DNA of 64,000 bases from Chryseosolibacter sp964551035 (lineage in GTDB: Bacteria; Bacteroidota; Bacteroidia; Cytophagales; Cyclobacteriaceae): assembly GCA_964551035.1 (NCBI GenBank), contig CAZKBK010000002.1, forward strand, positions 1 to 64,000. The letters run 5' to 3'. This document shows, piece after piece, positions 26,344 to 35,494 of this stretch; the first letter of the stretch is position 1, and the number at the start of each line of letters is the position of its first letter. The notes under the pieces were generated by a model. The model saw nothing but the letters and a program-made list of their open reading frames with translations, ran no database searches and was not told the origin of the DNA. The position numbers and the translations under genes are program-made.

Positions 26344-28182
26344 TCAGAAACCCATCTCCTCCAACTCCCCCCTGAATCCCGCGGAGAGTATGGGGAACCT
26401 GCACCAACTGCGCGGATCTATGTTGAGATCGTCAAGGTGGAAGGAAGGGGCAAGCCGCTCCCGTTTCCATTGGTTCGCAGCCCAAAGGTGGAAGAACTTC
26501 TTAATATAGTTTTTAAGGAGATCGTGTTCGACATCGTTTTTCAGGGCGTCGAACACTTCTTCCGGTGATTTTCGGTGAAATATGGCCTGCTTCTCAATTT
26601 GTTCAAGTACGGGATAGGGCATGAGGTCCTTCTCGTCGGTCTGTTGTTCGCTTGCAGGCCGGAGTTCCGCGGTAGGCTGAAGGCTGTTGATGGCGCTCAA
26701 TCCGGTGTGGCCGAGCGCGCTTTCCGCCCACTTCAGCCATTGGATGATGAACGGCTTGCTCAGCCCGGCGATGGGTGCCAGGCTGCCGCTGGTATCGCCG
26801 TCCATGGTTGCGTAGCCCACATCGCCCTCACTGCGGTTGGAGGTGGTCAGCAAAATAGCGCCTCTGAGGTTGGCCAGCATCCAGATGATGGGAGACCGTG
26901 CGCGCGCCTGGATATTTTGCAGTGCAATGTCGTCGGCATCCCAGTTGAGCGGCCTTCCAATGGCACCTTCGATCTTCCCGGTGTAGCTGGCGACTTCTTC
27001 GTCGACGCTCCAATGATGGAATTCCGCCCCTATCGATTCGGCGAGTCGTTGTGCGGCATCAAGGGTAGTGGCGGACGAATTTTTCGTTCCCTGGTAGGCA
27101 CAGGTCAGAATTTTGCCGACGGCTCTGCGCCAGTCTCCGCCGATCTCCTTATCATCAAGGCCGATGGACTCACAGAACGCTTTCCAACCGATTTCGGTGG
27201 GGACCCGCCGGACCATTTCGGCGACCGCAATGGCACAGAGGCCGGAGTCTGCGCCGCCGCTGAGCGACAACACGAAGCCACGTGCGCGGCTCTTGCGAAG
27301 GTAGTCGTATAGGCCAAGCGCGAGGGCCTGCGCCACTTCCTCGTTACGTTGCTTGTTGTCGGACGACGCCTGGCATTTGGTGCCGGCGGGATTTTGAAAG
27401 TTGATATCACAAGACAACACGTTCACTTTCCGGAAAGAGAGGCGGCGGTTTACGGCCACGAGGTTTCCCTGTTGGCCGATTACGATGTCGCCGTCATAGA
27501 TCATGCGCCCCGCTTCGTTGCCGAGGTGGTTTACAAACACGTAAACGCAATCAAACTTGCCAGATCCCTCCACGATGACTTCCTGTTCACGCAGCAAGCT
27601 CTTACCCATGGCGAAATGACTGGCGCTAGGATTGAGGATGAGGTCGACGCCGCGTTCATGGAGGCGGTATCCGGGCCGGTTTTCCCGCCGCCAGGCGTCC
27701 TCACAGATTTCAAATCCCAACCGTATGCCTTCGACGTCATAGACCAGGTCCCCTGCCGGTAACGGCGGATAGGGCGGGGGCAACGGTATGGTCTTGTTCG
27801 CGGGCCAGGCGTCAAACCACCGGGGCTCGTAGTGCACGCCGTCGCGCGCGAGGTTTTGCTTCAACGTAATGCCGATGATGCGCTTGTTGCTGACGACGCA
27901 TGCGCCATTGTAGGTGATGCCATGGATCCGGATGGGGAGGCCAATGGCCACGGTAATTTCGTCACATTCGTTAACCAACGCTTCCAGGTGCTGCCACGCG
28001 CGTTCGGCAAGCCAGTTGCTGAGGAACACGTCTTCACATCCGTAGCCGGTGAGCGAGAGTTCCGGCAGACAAAGGATCTTGATTTTCTGTTCCCGGGCAA
28101 TGCGGATCGCTTCGCGGATGTTCGCGACATTGTTGGTCCAGTCGAACGGGGTTTGGTTAAGGGTAGCGCCGCCTATTCTCAT
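26344..28182 (-). CDS. nadE: Glutamine-dependent NAD+ synthase
   Basis: This 612-residue two-domain enzyme makes NAD+ from nicotinate adenine dinucleotide using ATP and glutamine. The N-terminal nitrilase-type glutaminase has the catalytic triad Glu41 (LPELSLTGYG), Lys108 (LKQNLARDG) and Cys160 (GFEICEDAW). The C-terminal synthetase has the pyrophosphatase P-loop LSGGADSG (near residue 305) and the SEGDVGYATMDGDTSGSLAPIAGLSK substrate region. The length is normal for the fused class. Confidence 0.97.
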   Translation of the reverse strand: MRIGGATLNQTPFDWTNNVANIREAIRIAREQKIKILCLPELSLTGYGCEDVFLSNWLAERAWQHLEALVNECDEITVAIGLPIRIHGITYNGACVVSNKRIIGITLKQNLARDGVHYEPRWFDAWPANKTIPLPPPYPPLPAGDLVYDVEGIRLGFEICEDAWRRENRPGYRLHERGVDLILNPSASHFAMGKSLLREQEVIVEGSGKFDCVYVFVNHLGNEAGRMIYDGDIVIGQQGNLVAVNRRLSFRKVNVLSCDINFQNPAGTKCQASSDNKQRNEEVAQALALGLYDYLRKSRARGFVLSLSGGADSGLCAIAVAEMVRRVPTEIGWKAFCESIGLDDKEIGGDWRRAVGKILTCAYQGTKNSSATTLDAAQRLAESIGAEFHHWSVDEEVASYTGKIEGAIGRPLNWDADDIALQNIQARARSPIIWMLANLRGAILLTTSNRSEGDVGYATMDGDTSGSLAPIAGLSKPFIIQWLKWAESALGHTGLSAINSLQPTAELRPASEQQTDEKDLMPYPVLEQIEKQAIFHRKSPEEVFDALKNDVEHDLLKNYIKKFFHLWAANQWKRERLAPSFHLDDLNIDPRSWCRFPILSAGFRGELEEMGF

Positions 28183-28247
28183 CGCGCGTTTGAATTAACA
28201 ACAAATAATGATCAAAAGAAGTGTTTATGCTCCCGCCGACCCGGTAT

Positions 28248-28988
28248 TTATTCGGATTCGTTAAAAAGGTTCAAGAGTTCGCAGGTCTTCAGCGCAGCGT
28301 CCTGTTCGGCCTTCTTTTTACTGTTGCCGTACCCGGTGCCCATGGCTTCACTGTTGACCAGCACCTGTGCCGTAAACTCCTTGTGGTTGCGTGTTTTCTT
28401 CACGCTAAGGATCTCGAACCGCACTTCCCTGCCTTCACGTTGCGCCCACTCGATTACCTTGCTTTTGAAATTGAAGTTTGAGTTCACCAGTTCGTCGAGG
28501 TCATAGTTGGGCGTAATGAGCTTGTCGATCACGAATTTGCGGGTACGGAGATATCCCTTGTCAAGGTAGATGGCGCCCACGATCGCCTCAAGGGTGTTTC
28601 CAAGGATGACTTGCTGAAGGTGCGTATTCTTGTTATCGAACTGAACGATATTTCCGACGCCGATCCTTCGGGCCAGGTGGTTCAAGGCTTCCCGGTTTAC
28701 GATCCTTGATCGGATCTCCGTAAGGAAGCCCTCGGGTTTGAACGGGAATTTTTTGAAAAGATAATCGGCCACGGCGGCGCCGAGGATTGCGTCGCCAAGA
28801 TATTCCAGCCGCTCATTCGATTCCTTGAATCCGTGCGAATTCTCACGGGCCACGGAACTGTGCACGGTGGCCAGCCGGTATATCGCCAGATTGGAAGGCG
28901 TAAAACCGGCAATGTTTTGAATGGCCCGGACGAGCTTGACGTCGTTGCCCGATTTGCCCTTCTGAAGCTTAAGAATTTTCCACACCAA
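28248..28988 (-). CDS. rnc: Ribonuclease III
   Basis: This 246-residue endonuclease of double-stranded RNA is used in rRNA and mRNA processing. The signature ERLEYLGDAILGAAVADYL and the second metal site GNTLEAIVGAIYLDKGY lie in the RNase III domain (about 25-160). A dsRNA-binding domain closes the protein (FTAQVLVNSEAMGTGYGNSKKKAEQDAAL). It follows fabF and acpP on the same strand, the common acpP-fabF-rnc arrangement. Confidence 0.97.
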   Translation of the reverse strand: MVWKILKLQKGKSGNDVKLVRAIQNIAGFTPSNLAIYRLATVHSSVARENSHGFKESNERLEYLGDAILGAAVADYLFKKFPFKPEGFLTEIRSRIVNREALNHLARRIGVGNIVQFDNKNTHLQQVILGNTLEAIVGAIYLDKGYLRTRKFVIDKLITPNYDLDELVNSNFNFKSKVIEWAQREGREVRFEILSVKKTRNHKEFTAQVLVNSEAMGTGYGNSKKKAEQDAALKTCELLNLFNESE

Positions 28989-29068
28989 GCGAAAATAGAT
29001 TGGAAATTAGCCGGTGCTAATTTAACAATATTCGTTAACCGATAAAGTTGCTTTCGGGATCTGGCGGA

Positions 29069-30316
29069 TCAGACCTTCCGCAGGATGATCGAAAAATTAT
29101 GTCCGCCAAAGCCAAAGGTGTTGCTCAGAACGACATTTACAGGACGTTGCTGCGCTTCGTTGAACGTCATGTTCAGGCGGGGATCAAGGTCGCTATCATC
29201 CTCGAAGTGATTGATGGTGGGCGGGATCACCGATTCTTGCAAGGCCATCACGCAAGCGATGGACTCGATGGCTCCGGCTGCGCCGAGGAGGTGGCCGGTC
29301 ATCGACTTTGTTGAACTGATATTCATCTTGTAGGCGTGATCTCCGAAGACCTTTTGAATCGCGCGGATCTCGCCGATGTCGCCGAGGGGCGTCGAGGTGC
29401 CGTGGGTGTTGACATAATCGATGTCTTCGGGGCGGATCTCGGCCTCTTCCAGGGCGTTGTACATGACCTGTATGATACCTGCGCCGTCCGGGTGCGGGGC
29501 TGTGATGTGATAAGCATCTGACGACATGCCTCCGCCGATCACTTCAGCATAGATTTTCGCGCCCCGTTTTTTGGCATGCTCATACTCTTCGAGGATCAAC
29601 GCTCCCGCGCCCTCTCCGAGTACAAAACCGTCGCGGTCCTTGTCATACGGCCGCGATGCCGTCTCCGGCGAGTCATTTCGCTCGGACAGGGCCCTGAGCG
29701 CATTAAAACCGCCCACACCGGCTTCACAAACCGCAGCTTCGGATCCCCCTGACACAATGATGTCGGCTTTGCCCAACCTGATATAGGTGAAGGCATCGTA
29801 AAGCGCATTGGTCGATGATGCGCAGGCCGACACTGTAACGTAGTTTGGGCCCCTGAAGCCATACTTTATGGAGATATGACCTGCACTGAGGTCGGGAATC
29901 ATTTTCGGAATGAAGAAAGGGTTGAACCGGGGGGTTCCGTCTCCTCTGGCGTACGTTTTTACTTCCTCCTGGAAGGTAAGAAGGCCCCCGATACCCGATC
30001 CCCAGATTACCCCGGCACGGTTGGGGTCGAGGGTAGCCAGGGGAAGGTCAGCGTCCTTAATTGCCTGATCAACGACGACCATGGCGTACTGCGTAAAGGG
30101 GTCCATTTTCCGGGCCTCCTTACGGTCCATGAAATTACCGATGTCAAAGTCTTTTACTTCGCAGGCAAATCGCGTCTTAAACCTGGATGCATCGAAGCGC
30201 GTGATCGGTGCGGCTCCACTCTGGCCATTCCTGAGCCCATCCCAATACGCCTGAAGGGTATTGCCGATAGGCGTGAGTGCACCAAGTCCTGTAACGACTA
30301 CTCGCTTCAATTGCAT
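29069..30316 (-). CDS. fabF: Beta-ketoacyl-ACP synthase II
   Basis: The 415-residue enzyme elongates acyl-ACP with malonyl-ACP in type II fatty acid synthesis. The nucleophile is Cys165 (TVSACASSTNALYDA) and the two catalytic histidines are in NTHGTSTPLGD and STKSMTGHLLGAAGA. It is 38 bp downstream of acpP and is in the same operon. Confidence 0.98.
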   Translation of the reverse strand: MQLKRVVVTGLGALTPIGNTLQAYWDGLRNGQSGAAPITRFDASRFKTRFACEVKDFDIGNFMDRKEARKMDPFTQYAMVVVDQAIKDADLPLATLDPNRAGVIWGSGIGGLLTFQEEVKTYARGDGTPRFNPFFIPKMIPDLSAGHISIKYGFRGPNYVTVSACASSTNALYDAFTYIRLGKADIIVSGGSEAAVCEAGVGGFNALRALSERNDSPETASRPYDKDRDGFVLGEGAGALILEEYEHAKKRGAKIYAEVIGGGMSSDAYHITAPHPDGAGIIQVMYNALEEAEIRPEDIDYVNTHGTSTPLGDIGEIRAIQKVFGDHAYKMNISSTKSMTGHLLGAAGAIESIACVMALQESVIPPTINHFEDDSDLDPRLNMTFNEAQQRPVNVVLSNTFGFGGHNFSIILRKV

Positions 30317-30354
30317 GTTCTAAAGGGTGTGGTTGGGTATGGGCGGTTATCAAT

Positions 30355-30594
30355 CTATTTCTTGACGTTTTGTTCCAGGTAGGAGATGGCCTGGCCCACA
30401 GTGGAGATATTTTCAGCCTGATCGTCGGGAATGGAGATGTTAAATTCCTTTTCGAACTCCATGATAAGCTCGACCGTATCAAGTGAATCCGCCCCCAGAT
30501 CGTTCGTGAAGCTGGCCTCCGGAGTCACTTCAGATTCCTCGACACCGAGTTTCTCGATGATGATCTGTTTTACTTTTTGTGCAATTTCAGACAT
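30355..30594 (-). CDS. acpP: Acyl carrier protein
   Basis: This 79-residue acidic four-helix carrier has the 4'-phosphopantetheine site Ser37 in DLGADSLDTVEL. It is the first gene of the acpP-fabF-rnc operon and carries growing acyl chains for FabF, encoded next. Confidence 0.98.
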   Translation of the reverse strand: MSEIAQKVKQIIIEKLGVEESEVTPEASFTNDLGADSLDTVELIMEFEKEFNISIPDDQAENISTVGQAISYLEQNVKK

Positions 30595-30626
30595 GTTTTT
30601 AAAGTTTAGTGATTTAAAAATCTCTG

Positions 30627-30658
30627 CAAAGAAAGAGATTTACGGCAATATTGTCAAA
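30627..30658 (-). promoter_or_regulatory. acpP operon promoter
   Basis: On the minus strand, TTTG (30658-30655), 20 bp, then TTTCTTTG (30634-30627), which differs from TAnnTTTG by one base. It lies about 33 bp before the acpP ATG. Confidence 0.4.
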
Positions 30659-30709
30659 CTTTTTTGACTGCCCCCCAAAGGGCCGGAATCGCGTATTTTG
30701 GATCGAAAA

Positions 30710-31129
30710 ATGAAGAAAAATAAGCTGGTAATCGACTATGCGTACGACTTTGAACTGATGGGTCTCAGCACATCGGCGAAGGGTTATAAGCTCGCCTGGG
30801 AACTGAACCATCGGCTTGGGCTGCACCTGGTCAAGCAGCAGGACCTGGTGGTGGGGTTCCGGAATAACGAAGAAAAGAGTTTTCACTACTACGCCCACCA
30901 AACGCGTTTAAATCGATTGAAACTGTTCAGGAACAAACCGGCGGAATCGGATGCGGGAAAGTATTTTCTCATACCTGAGTTTCCTCACTTTGATTTCATA
31001 ATTTTGGCTGCCATGGAAGACTATAACCTGCCGCAGCTTCTCGCGCTCGTAAAGACGATCCCCGCGGTTCAACTGGCTGCGCCGATTTCTTTGGAAGGCC
31101 TCAGATCGAAATCGAATTTCATTTTTTGA
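30710..31129 (+). CDS. IPExxxVDY-like small protein
   Basis: The protein has 139 residues from ATG 30710. It begins MKKNKLVIDYAYDFELMGLSTSAKGYKLAWELN and ends with an LAAPISLEGLRSKSNFIF tail, the layout of the Bacteroidota IPExxxVDY family. Function unknown. The family is repeatedly found between acpP-fabF and pyk, as here. It runs divergently from acpP and 54 bp upstream of pyk, probably with it in one unit. Confidence 0.85.
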   Translation: MKKNKLVIDYAYDFELMGLSTSAKGYKLAWELNHRLGLHLVKQQDLVVGFRNNEEKSFHYYAHQTRLNRLKLFRNKPAESDAGKYFLIPEFPHFDFIILAAMEDYNLPQLLALVKTIPAVQLAAPISLEGLRSKSNFIF

Positions 31130-31183
31130 TGTCTACCGCCCAATTTCATTTTGTTTTCATTTTTGTGATCTTACCGCAACATT

Positions 31184-32614
31184 ATGTTTGAGAAAACTTC
31201 GTATAACAAGACAAAGATTGTCGCCACGGTCGGGCCTGCGTCAAATTCAAAGGACATGCTGCGGGCGCTTGTAAAGGAGGGTGTCGACATTTTCCGCCTC
31301 AATTTCTCGCATGGTACGCATGACGATCACCAGAAGGTTATCGAGGCTGTGCGGGAGATCAACCAGGAACTGGGAACGACAGTATCGCTTCTCCAGGACC
31401 TCCAGGGGCCTAAAATCAGGATACAGGAGATGCAGCCCGACGTTGTAATCGAACGCGGTCAGGAGTTGGTGATCACGACCCGCCAGCTGTTGGGAAACAA
31501 TGAGATCGTCAGCACGTCGTACACTTCCCTCCCCAAAGACGTGCGGGCGGGAGACACCATCCTCATCGACGACGGCAAGATTGAGTTGAAAGTTAAACAT
31601 GTGCGCGACATAGACGTCCTTACGGAGGTTGTTTATGGCGGCCCGGTCAAGTCACGCAAGGGCATTAACCTGCCATTCACCAAGGTGTCGGCGCCGTCCC
31701 TTACCGAAAAGGATATCAAAGACCTTGACTTTGGAATCAGGAACAACCTTGACTGGATCGCCCTATCCTTCGTGAGGAAGGCCAGCGACATCCAAGCCCT
31801 ACGGGAAATTATCACCAGGAACAACTCGCAATCGCGTATTGTCGCTAAGATTGAGAAGCCCGAGGCCCTGAGCAACATCGACGAGATTATCGCGGCCACC
31901 GACGCGGTAATGGTGGCCCGTGGCGACCTTGGTGTCGAGATCTGGCTGGAAGAAGTGCCGATGGTACAGAAGATGATGGTCGAAAAGTGTAACAAAGCCG
32001 GCAAGCCCGTCATCGTCGCCACCCAAATGATGGAGAGTATGATCGATAACCCGCGGCCCACGCGCGCCGAGACCAACGACGTGGCCAACGCGGTCATGGA
32101 CGGCGCCGACGCATTGATGCTTTCCGCAGAAACCGCCGCCGGCCGGTACCCGCTGGAGGTGGTCCGTTCCATGGTCCGCACCATCGCCTCCGTGGAAAAA
32201 AACCCGAACATCTATTTCCACTTCAGAGAAGTTGACCCCCAGTCGCCAATTTTTGTCAACGACAGCCTGGTCCTCGCGGCCTGTAAGCTTGCCAAGGATG
32301 TTGGCGCCAAAGCGATTGTCGGCATGACCGCTTCCGGGTATACAGCGTTCAAGTCGTCATCACACCGGCCCAATGCCAACATATTTGTCTTCACCAGCAA
32401 TAAATCGCTTATCAATAAGATCAACCTGGTGTGGGGCTCACGTGCCTACCATTATGACAAGACGGAATCGACCGACGAAACCATCTCCGACGTGGAGGCA
32501 ATTCTCAAGCGTGAGGGGCATGTGAAGTCCGGCGACACGTTTATTTTCCTGGCCAGCATGCCTATTCAGGAAAGGGCCCGAACAAACACCCTGAAGATCA
32601 ACATTGTGAAGTAG
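31184..32614 (+). CDS. pyk: Pyruvate kinase
   Basis: This 476-residue glycolytic enzyme converts phosphoenolpyruvate and ADP to pyruvate and ATP. It has the N-terminal KIVATVGPAS and RLNFSHGTHDDH, the catalytic lysine region IVAKIEKPEAL, the metal-binding MVARGDLGVEI and the activation-loop TQMMESMIDNPRPTRAETNDVANAV. The C-terminal domain is complete. Two genes' spacing suggests cotranscription with the preceding small gene. Confidence 0.98.
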   Translation: MFEKTSYNKTKIVATVGPASNSKDMLRALVKEGVDIFRLNFSHGTHDDHQKVIEAVREINQELGTTVSLLQDLQGPKIRIQEMQPDVVIERGQELVITTRQLLGNNEIVSTSYTSLPKDVRAGDTILIDDGKIELKVKHVRDIDVLTEVVYGGPVKSRKGINLPFTKVSAPSLTEKDIKDLDFGIRNNLDWIALSFVRKASDIQALREIITRNNSQSRIVAKIEKPEALSNIDEIIAATDAVMVARGDLGVEIWLEEVPMVQKMMVEKCNKAGKPVIVATQMMESMIDNPRPTRAETNDVANAVMDGADALMLSAETAAGRYPLEVVRSMVRTIASVEKNPNIYFHFREVDPQSPIFVNDSLVLAACKLAKDVGAKAIVGMTASGYTAFKSSSHRPNANIFVFTSNKSLINKINLVWGSRAYHYDKTESTDETISDVEAILKREGHVKSGDTFIFLASMPIQERARTNTLKINIVK

Positions 32615-32639
32615 CCGGGGAGGGAGGCGTGATTCCCGT

Positions 32640-34211
32640 CTAATGCGCTTCCGGAGGAAGCGGCATCCTTGGTTCCACCATAATCACCTCTTCCCGGTCG
32701 ACTATCACGGCGCCGGCAGGATCGCCCTTGCGTTTGCGAACATATTTGCGCGGTGTGATGATGACGGGGCACAACGTTTCCGTCTTTCGTTTCGAATTGT
32801 AAGCTGCCAGTGCGGCGGCAAACTCAACAACATCCTTTGGGAAGTTCATCCCGGGCCGGCGCCTAACGACGACATGTGAGCCGGCGACATCTTTAGCGTG
32901 AAGCCAAAGGTCATCCTTGTGGGCGAGTTTCAGTGTGAGGACGTCATTGGCCCGGGCGTTTTTCCCAACCCAGATGCTGAAGTCCCGAAACACAAACTCA
33001 TGGTAGGGTAGCGAAATTGTGTCCCCGCGGTCCGGAATTTCTGCAACCAGATCGTCCTTTATTTTTTTCAGGGCGGCGAATTCTTCGGTGCGTACAACCG
33101 CCTCGATGTGGGATTGTAGTTCAGCCATTTCCGCCCGTCGCCGCTCAATCGATGCCTGAAGCCGCTCAACCTCGAGCCGTTGGTTCTTCGCCTTGCGATA
33201 ATAGATCGCCGCGTTCTGTTGCGGCGTGTGGTCTTTCTTCAGGCGGACTTCCGTCAATGCATTGTTGTGGTAAAAATCTTCCAGCGCGACCTGCCCGGCA
33301 CCAGCGGGGATGGTATGCAGGTTGGCCATGATCAGGTCCGCCCACTCCCTGTAATTGTGCCCATGTTCCAGGTCACCCAACTTCAATTTATTCTTTTCGC
33401 AGTAGTGGTGACTGCTTTCCAGGCGGAGCCTGAGCTGGCGCAACAGCTTTGCCTTCAGGTCGCCAACGGTATGGGCATGGTTGTGCCACGCATAGAAAGC
33501 GTTGATCGCCTCTACGGGGTCGGTGAACTTTTTTTCCACCGCTCCGAAATCGAGCAACGACAAAACCGGTTTCTCCTCCACGGTGCTAAGAAAGTAAGCG
33601 GGGGCTTCAAGTCCTTGGATCAACTGTTGGATGCGATCCCATTTTTTGTCAACGGGCGCTTCGGAAAAACCCTGGGCGTTCAGGTATTTCCAGACCAGTT
33701 TACCGAACGTGAAGTAAAGCGAGGAAGGATTGTGGACGTGAGCCTGGAACGCTTCAAAACTCCAGTCGATTTCACGATCCAGATCCCGGGTTTGGATGGT
33801 TGCATCGGCGACGAGTTTGTTTCTGAACATTGCGGCCACAACGCCGTCCCGGATAACGAGGACGTTGGCCCGGTTTCCGTGGAGTTTGAACAGCACGGCA
33901 ACGTTGTCGCTCAGCAACAGGGCAAAGCTGCGCTCGTTGTTGAATTGGCGCAAGCCTTTTATGCGACGCCCGATGATGTCGGGAAAGAGGTCTACGCTGT
34001 TCTTGCGCGCACGGGCAAAAGTGCGGGGGAATGATACGCACCCAAGGTCGGGCCGGGTGGTGGCCCGAAGGTAAAAAGAGCCCTCAGCGGATTCGGTTCG
34101 GATGATCAGTTCGTCTTTCTCCTGGCTGAAACATTCCGAGATGACACCTTCCCGAAGCACGGGATCGAGTCGTTTGGTCAATTGCCGGAGAAAGTAGTAG
34201 TTGTTGTGCAC
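32640..34211 (-). CDS. rqcH: NFACT-domain ribosome quality control protein, RqcH-like
   Basis: This 523-residue protein has NFACT-N at the N-terminus, helix-hairpin and coiled-coil middle regions (about 290-400) and the NFACT-R/DUF814 domain (about 400-520; LAHKDDLWLHAKDVAGSHVVVRRRPG). RqcH recruits tRNA-Ala to stalled 50S subunits and adds C-terminal alanine tails. The usual Asp-Arg pair of NFACT-N appears as Glu93-Arg94 (QFNNERSFAL). Older annotation is fibronectin-binding protein. It is convergent with pyk. Confidence 0.87.
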   Translation of the reverse strand: MHNNYYFLRQLTKRLDPVLREGVISECFSQEKDELIIRTESAEGSFYLRATTRPDLGCVSFPRTFARARKNSVDLFPDIIGRRIKGLRQFNNERSFALLLSDNVAVLFKLHGNRANVLVIRDGVVAAMFRNKLVADATIQTRDLDREIDWSFEAFQAHVHNPSSLYFTFGKLVWKYLNAQGFSEAPVDKKWDRIQQLIQGLEAPAYFLSTVEEKPVLSLLDFGAVEKKFTDPVEAINAFYAWHNHAHTVGDLKAKLLRQLRLRLESSHHYCEKNKLKLGDLEHGHNYREWADLIMANLHTIPAGAGQVALEDFYHNNALTEVRLKKDHTPQQNAAIYYRKAKNQRLEVERLQASIERRRAEMAELQSHIEAVVRTEEFAALKKIKDDLVAEIPDRGDTISLPYHEFVFRDFSIWVGKNARANDVLTLKLAHKDDLWLHAKDVAGSHVVVRRRPGMNFPKDVVEFAAALAAYNSKRKTETLCPVIITPRKYVRKRKGDPAGAVIVDREEVIMVEPRMPLPPEAH

Positions 34212-34294
34212 GTGGGTGTTTATTCATGCGGTTTGCGGTGTGCCTTTTAACGTTTGCCGTTCGCGTTCGTTGTACGGGAGACAGCTTGGGGAAG

Positions 34295-35062
34295 CTAACT
34301 ATCCACGGTAACCTTTAGTCCGTCGTAGGCGAGGAAGACATTCGGCGGCAGTTCTTTGCTAACGTCGGCGTGCAATCCAAGCTTGTGGCTGATATGGGTG
34401 AAATAGGCACGTTCTGCGTTGAGTTCTTCCACGACGCGGAGCGCTTGTTCTAGGTTGAAATGCGAAATGTGCGCTTCCCGCTGCAAGGCATTGAGTACCA
34501 GCGTTCGAGTGCCCTTCATTTTTTCTTTCGTTTCATCGGGGATAAAGTTGGCATCGGTAACATAGGAAAAGTCATCAATACGGAAGCCAAGGACAGGGAG
34601 GCGGAGGTGCATGACCGGCAGGGGCGTTACGTTAAGTCCGTTGATGCTGAAATCATCTTCAGCGATGGGAAACAGGGAGAGCCGGGGTATACCCGGATAG
34701 TACTCCGTGGCAAAAGCATAAGCGTATTCGATCCGGAGTTGTGCCAGGACTGCGTCTGTTCCATAGACGGGCATGTCGGCGTTTTGCATGAAGTTGTATG
34801 CCCTTACGTCGTCAAGGCCGGCGGTATGATCACGGTGAGCGTGGGTGAAGATGACCGCATCGAGGCGTCGCACATCCTCGCGCAGCATTTGCTGTCGGAA
34901 GTCGGGGCCGGTATCGAAGATCAGCGTCTGATCGCCGGTCTCGATGAGAACGGAAGTTCGAAGCCTTTTATCGCGATAGTCCAGGGACAGGCAAACGGCG
35001 CAGGTGCAGCCGATCACTGGCACACCTTGTGAAGTACCGGTGCCCAGGAACGTTACCGTCAA
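34295..35062 (-). CDS. MBL-fold metallo-hydrolase (PhnP-like)
   Basis: I use a TTG start at 35062 (255 residues). It overlaps the stop of the upstream gene as TTGA and directly precedes the first conserved strand (TVTFLGTGTSQGVPVIGC). The zinc-binding motif is FTHAHRDHTAG; further ligands lie in LPVMHL, VTDANF and YFTHISHKLG. The family includes PhnP phosphodiesterases, which cleave cyclic phosphates; the substrate here is unknown. The open frame further upstream to 35230 lies over the preceding gene and is not used. Confidence 0.87.
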   Translation of the reverse strand: MTVTFLGTGTSQGVPVIGCTCAVCLSLDYRDKRLRTSVLIETGDQTLIFDTGPDFRQQMLREDVRRLDAVIFTHAHRDHTAGLDDVRAYNFMQNADMPVYGTDAVLAQLRIEYAYAFATEYYPGIPRLSLFPIAEDDFSINGLNVTPLPVMHLRLPVLGFRIDDFSYVTDANFIPDETKEKMKGTRTLVLNALQREAHISHFNLEQALRVVEELNAERAYFTHISHKLGLHADVSKELPPNVFLAYDGLKVTVDS

Positions 35063-35331
35063 GCTGCTGCGGATTGTGGGAAGAGTTCCTGGTAGAGCTT
35101 CGCGTTCTTTTCGGAGAACCGGGCGGTGTCGAGGTGAATGTTCTTCAGGATGTCGAGCAGGGCGTTGATCTTGCCTTCCACTGCGTAGAACTTGTTCACG
35201 ATGATCATGTTCTGATCCTTCAATACACAATAGCCCGACTTGAAATTTCCCTTCTCATAACGGAGGGTATAATCGGACTCAGCAACAATATCCTCGAGTT
35301 TGGCCAAAAATTGGGTCGTGTACTTAATCAT
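35059..35331 (-). CDS. Small conserved-looking protein (90 aa)
   Basis: The protein has 90 residues from ATG 35331 (MIKYTTQFLAKLEDIVAESDY). The frame remains open further upstream, but that part crosses the DnaA-box-like region and is low in coding character. It is a mixed alpha/beta soluble protein with GYCVLKDQNMIIVNKFYAVEGKINALLDIL. No family assigned. Its stop overlaps the MBL hydrolase start (TTGA), so the two are translationally coupled. Confidence 0.8.
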   Translation of the reverse strand: MIKYTTQFLAKLEDIVAESDYTLRYEKGNFKSGYCVLKDQNMIIVNKFYAVEGKINALLDILKNIHLDTARFSEKNAKLYQELFPQSAAA

Positions 35332-35380
35332 AGTGAATAAAACTCTCCTCGGGGTACAAAGATAACCCATTTTGCCATTT

Positions 35381-35432
35381 TGTGGATGACTGTGTGGATT
35401 TTCTGTGGAATAATGGCGATGCTTGTGGATAA
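35381..35432 (+). promoter_or_regulatory. Cluster of four DnaA-box-like sites
   Basis: Same-direction nonamers TGTGGATGA (35381), TGTGGATTT (35393), TGTGGAATA (35404) and TGTGGATAA (35424). The last is an exact DnaA box (reverse of TTATCCACA) and the first differs by one base. Spacings of 12, 11 and 20 bp are near whole helical turns. The cluster lies in the only 130-bp intergenic gap between a minus-strand gene and miaA. Confidence 0.5.
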
Positions 35433-35494
35433 CTTGGGGCTTTCGAATGCTGTTGTGACTTTTCATGGCATTCTGGACGAAATGGAATCTGCTG

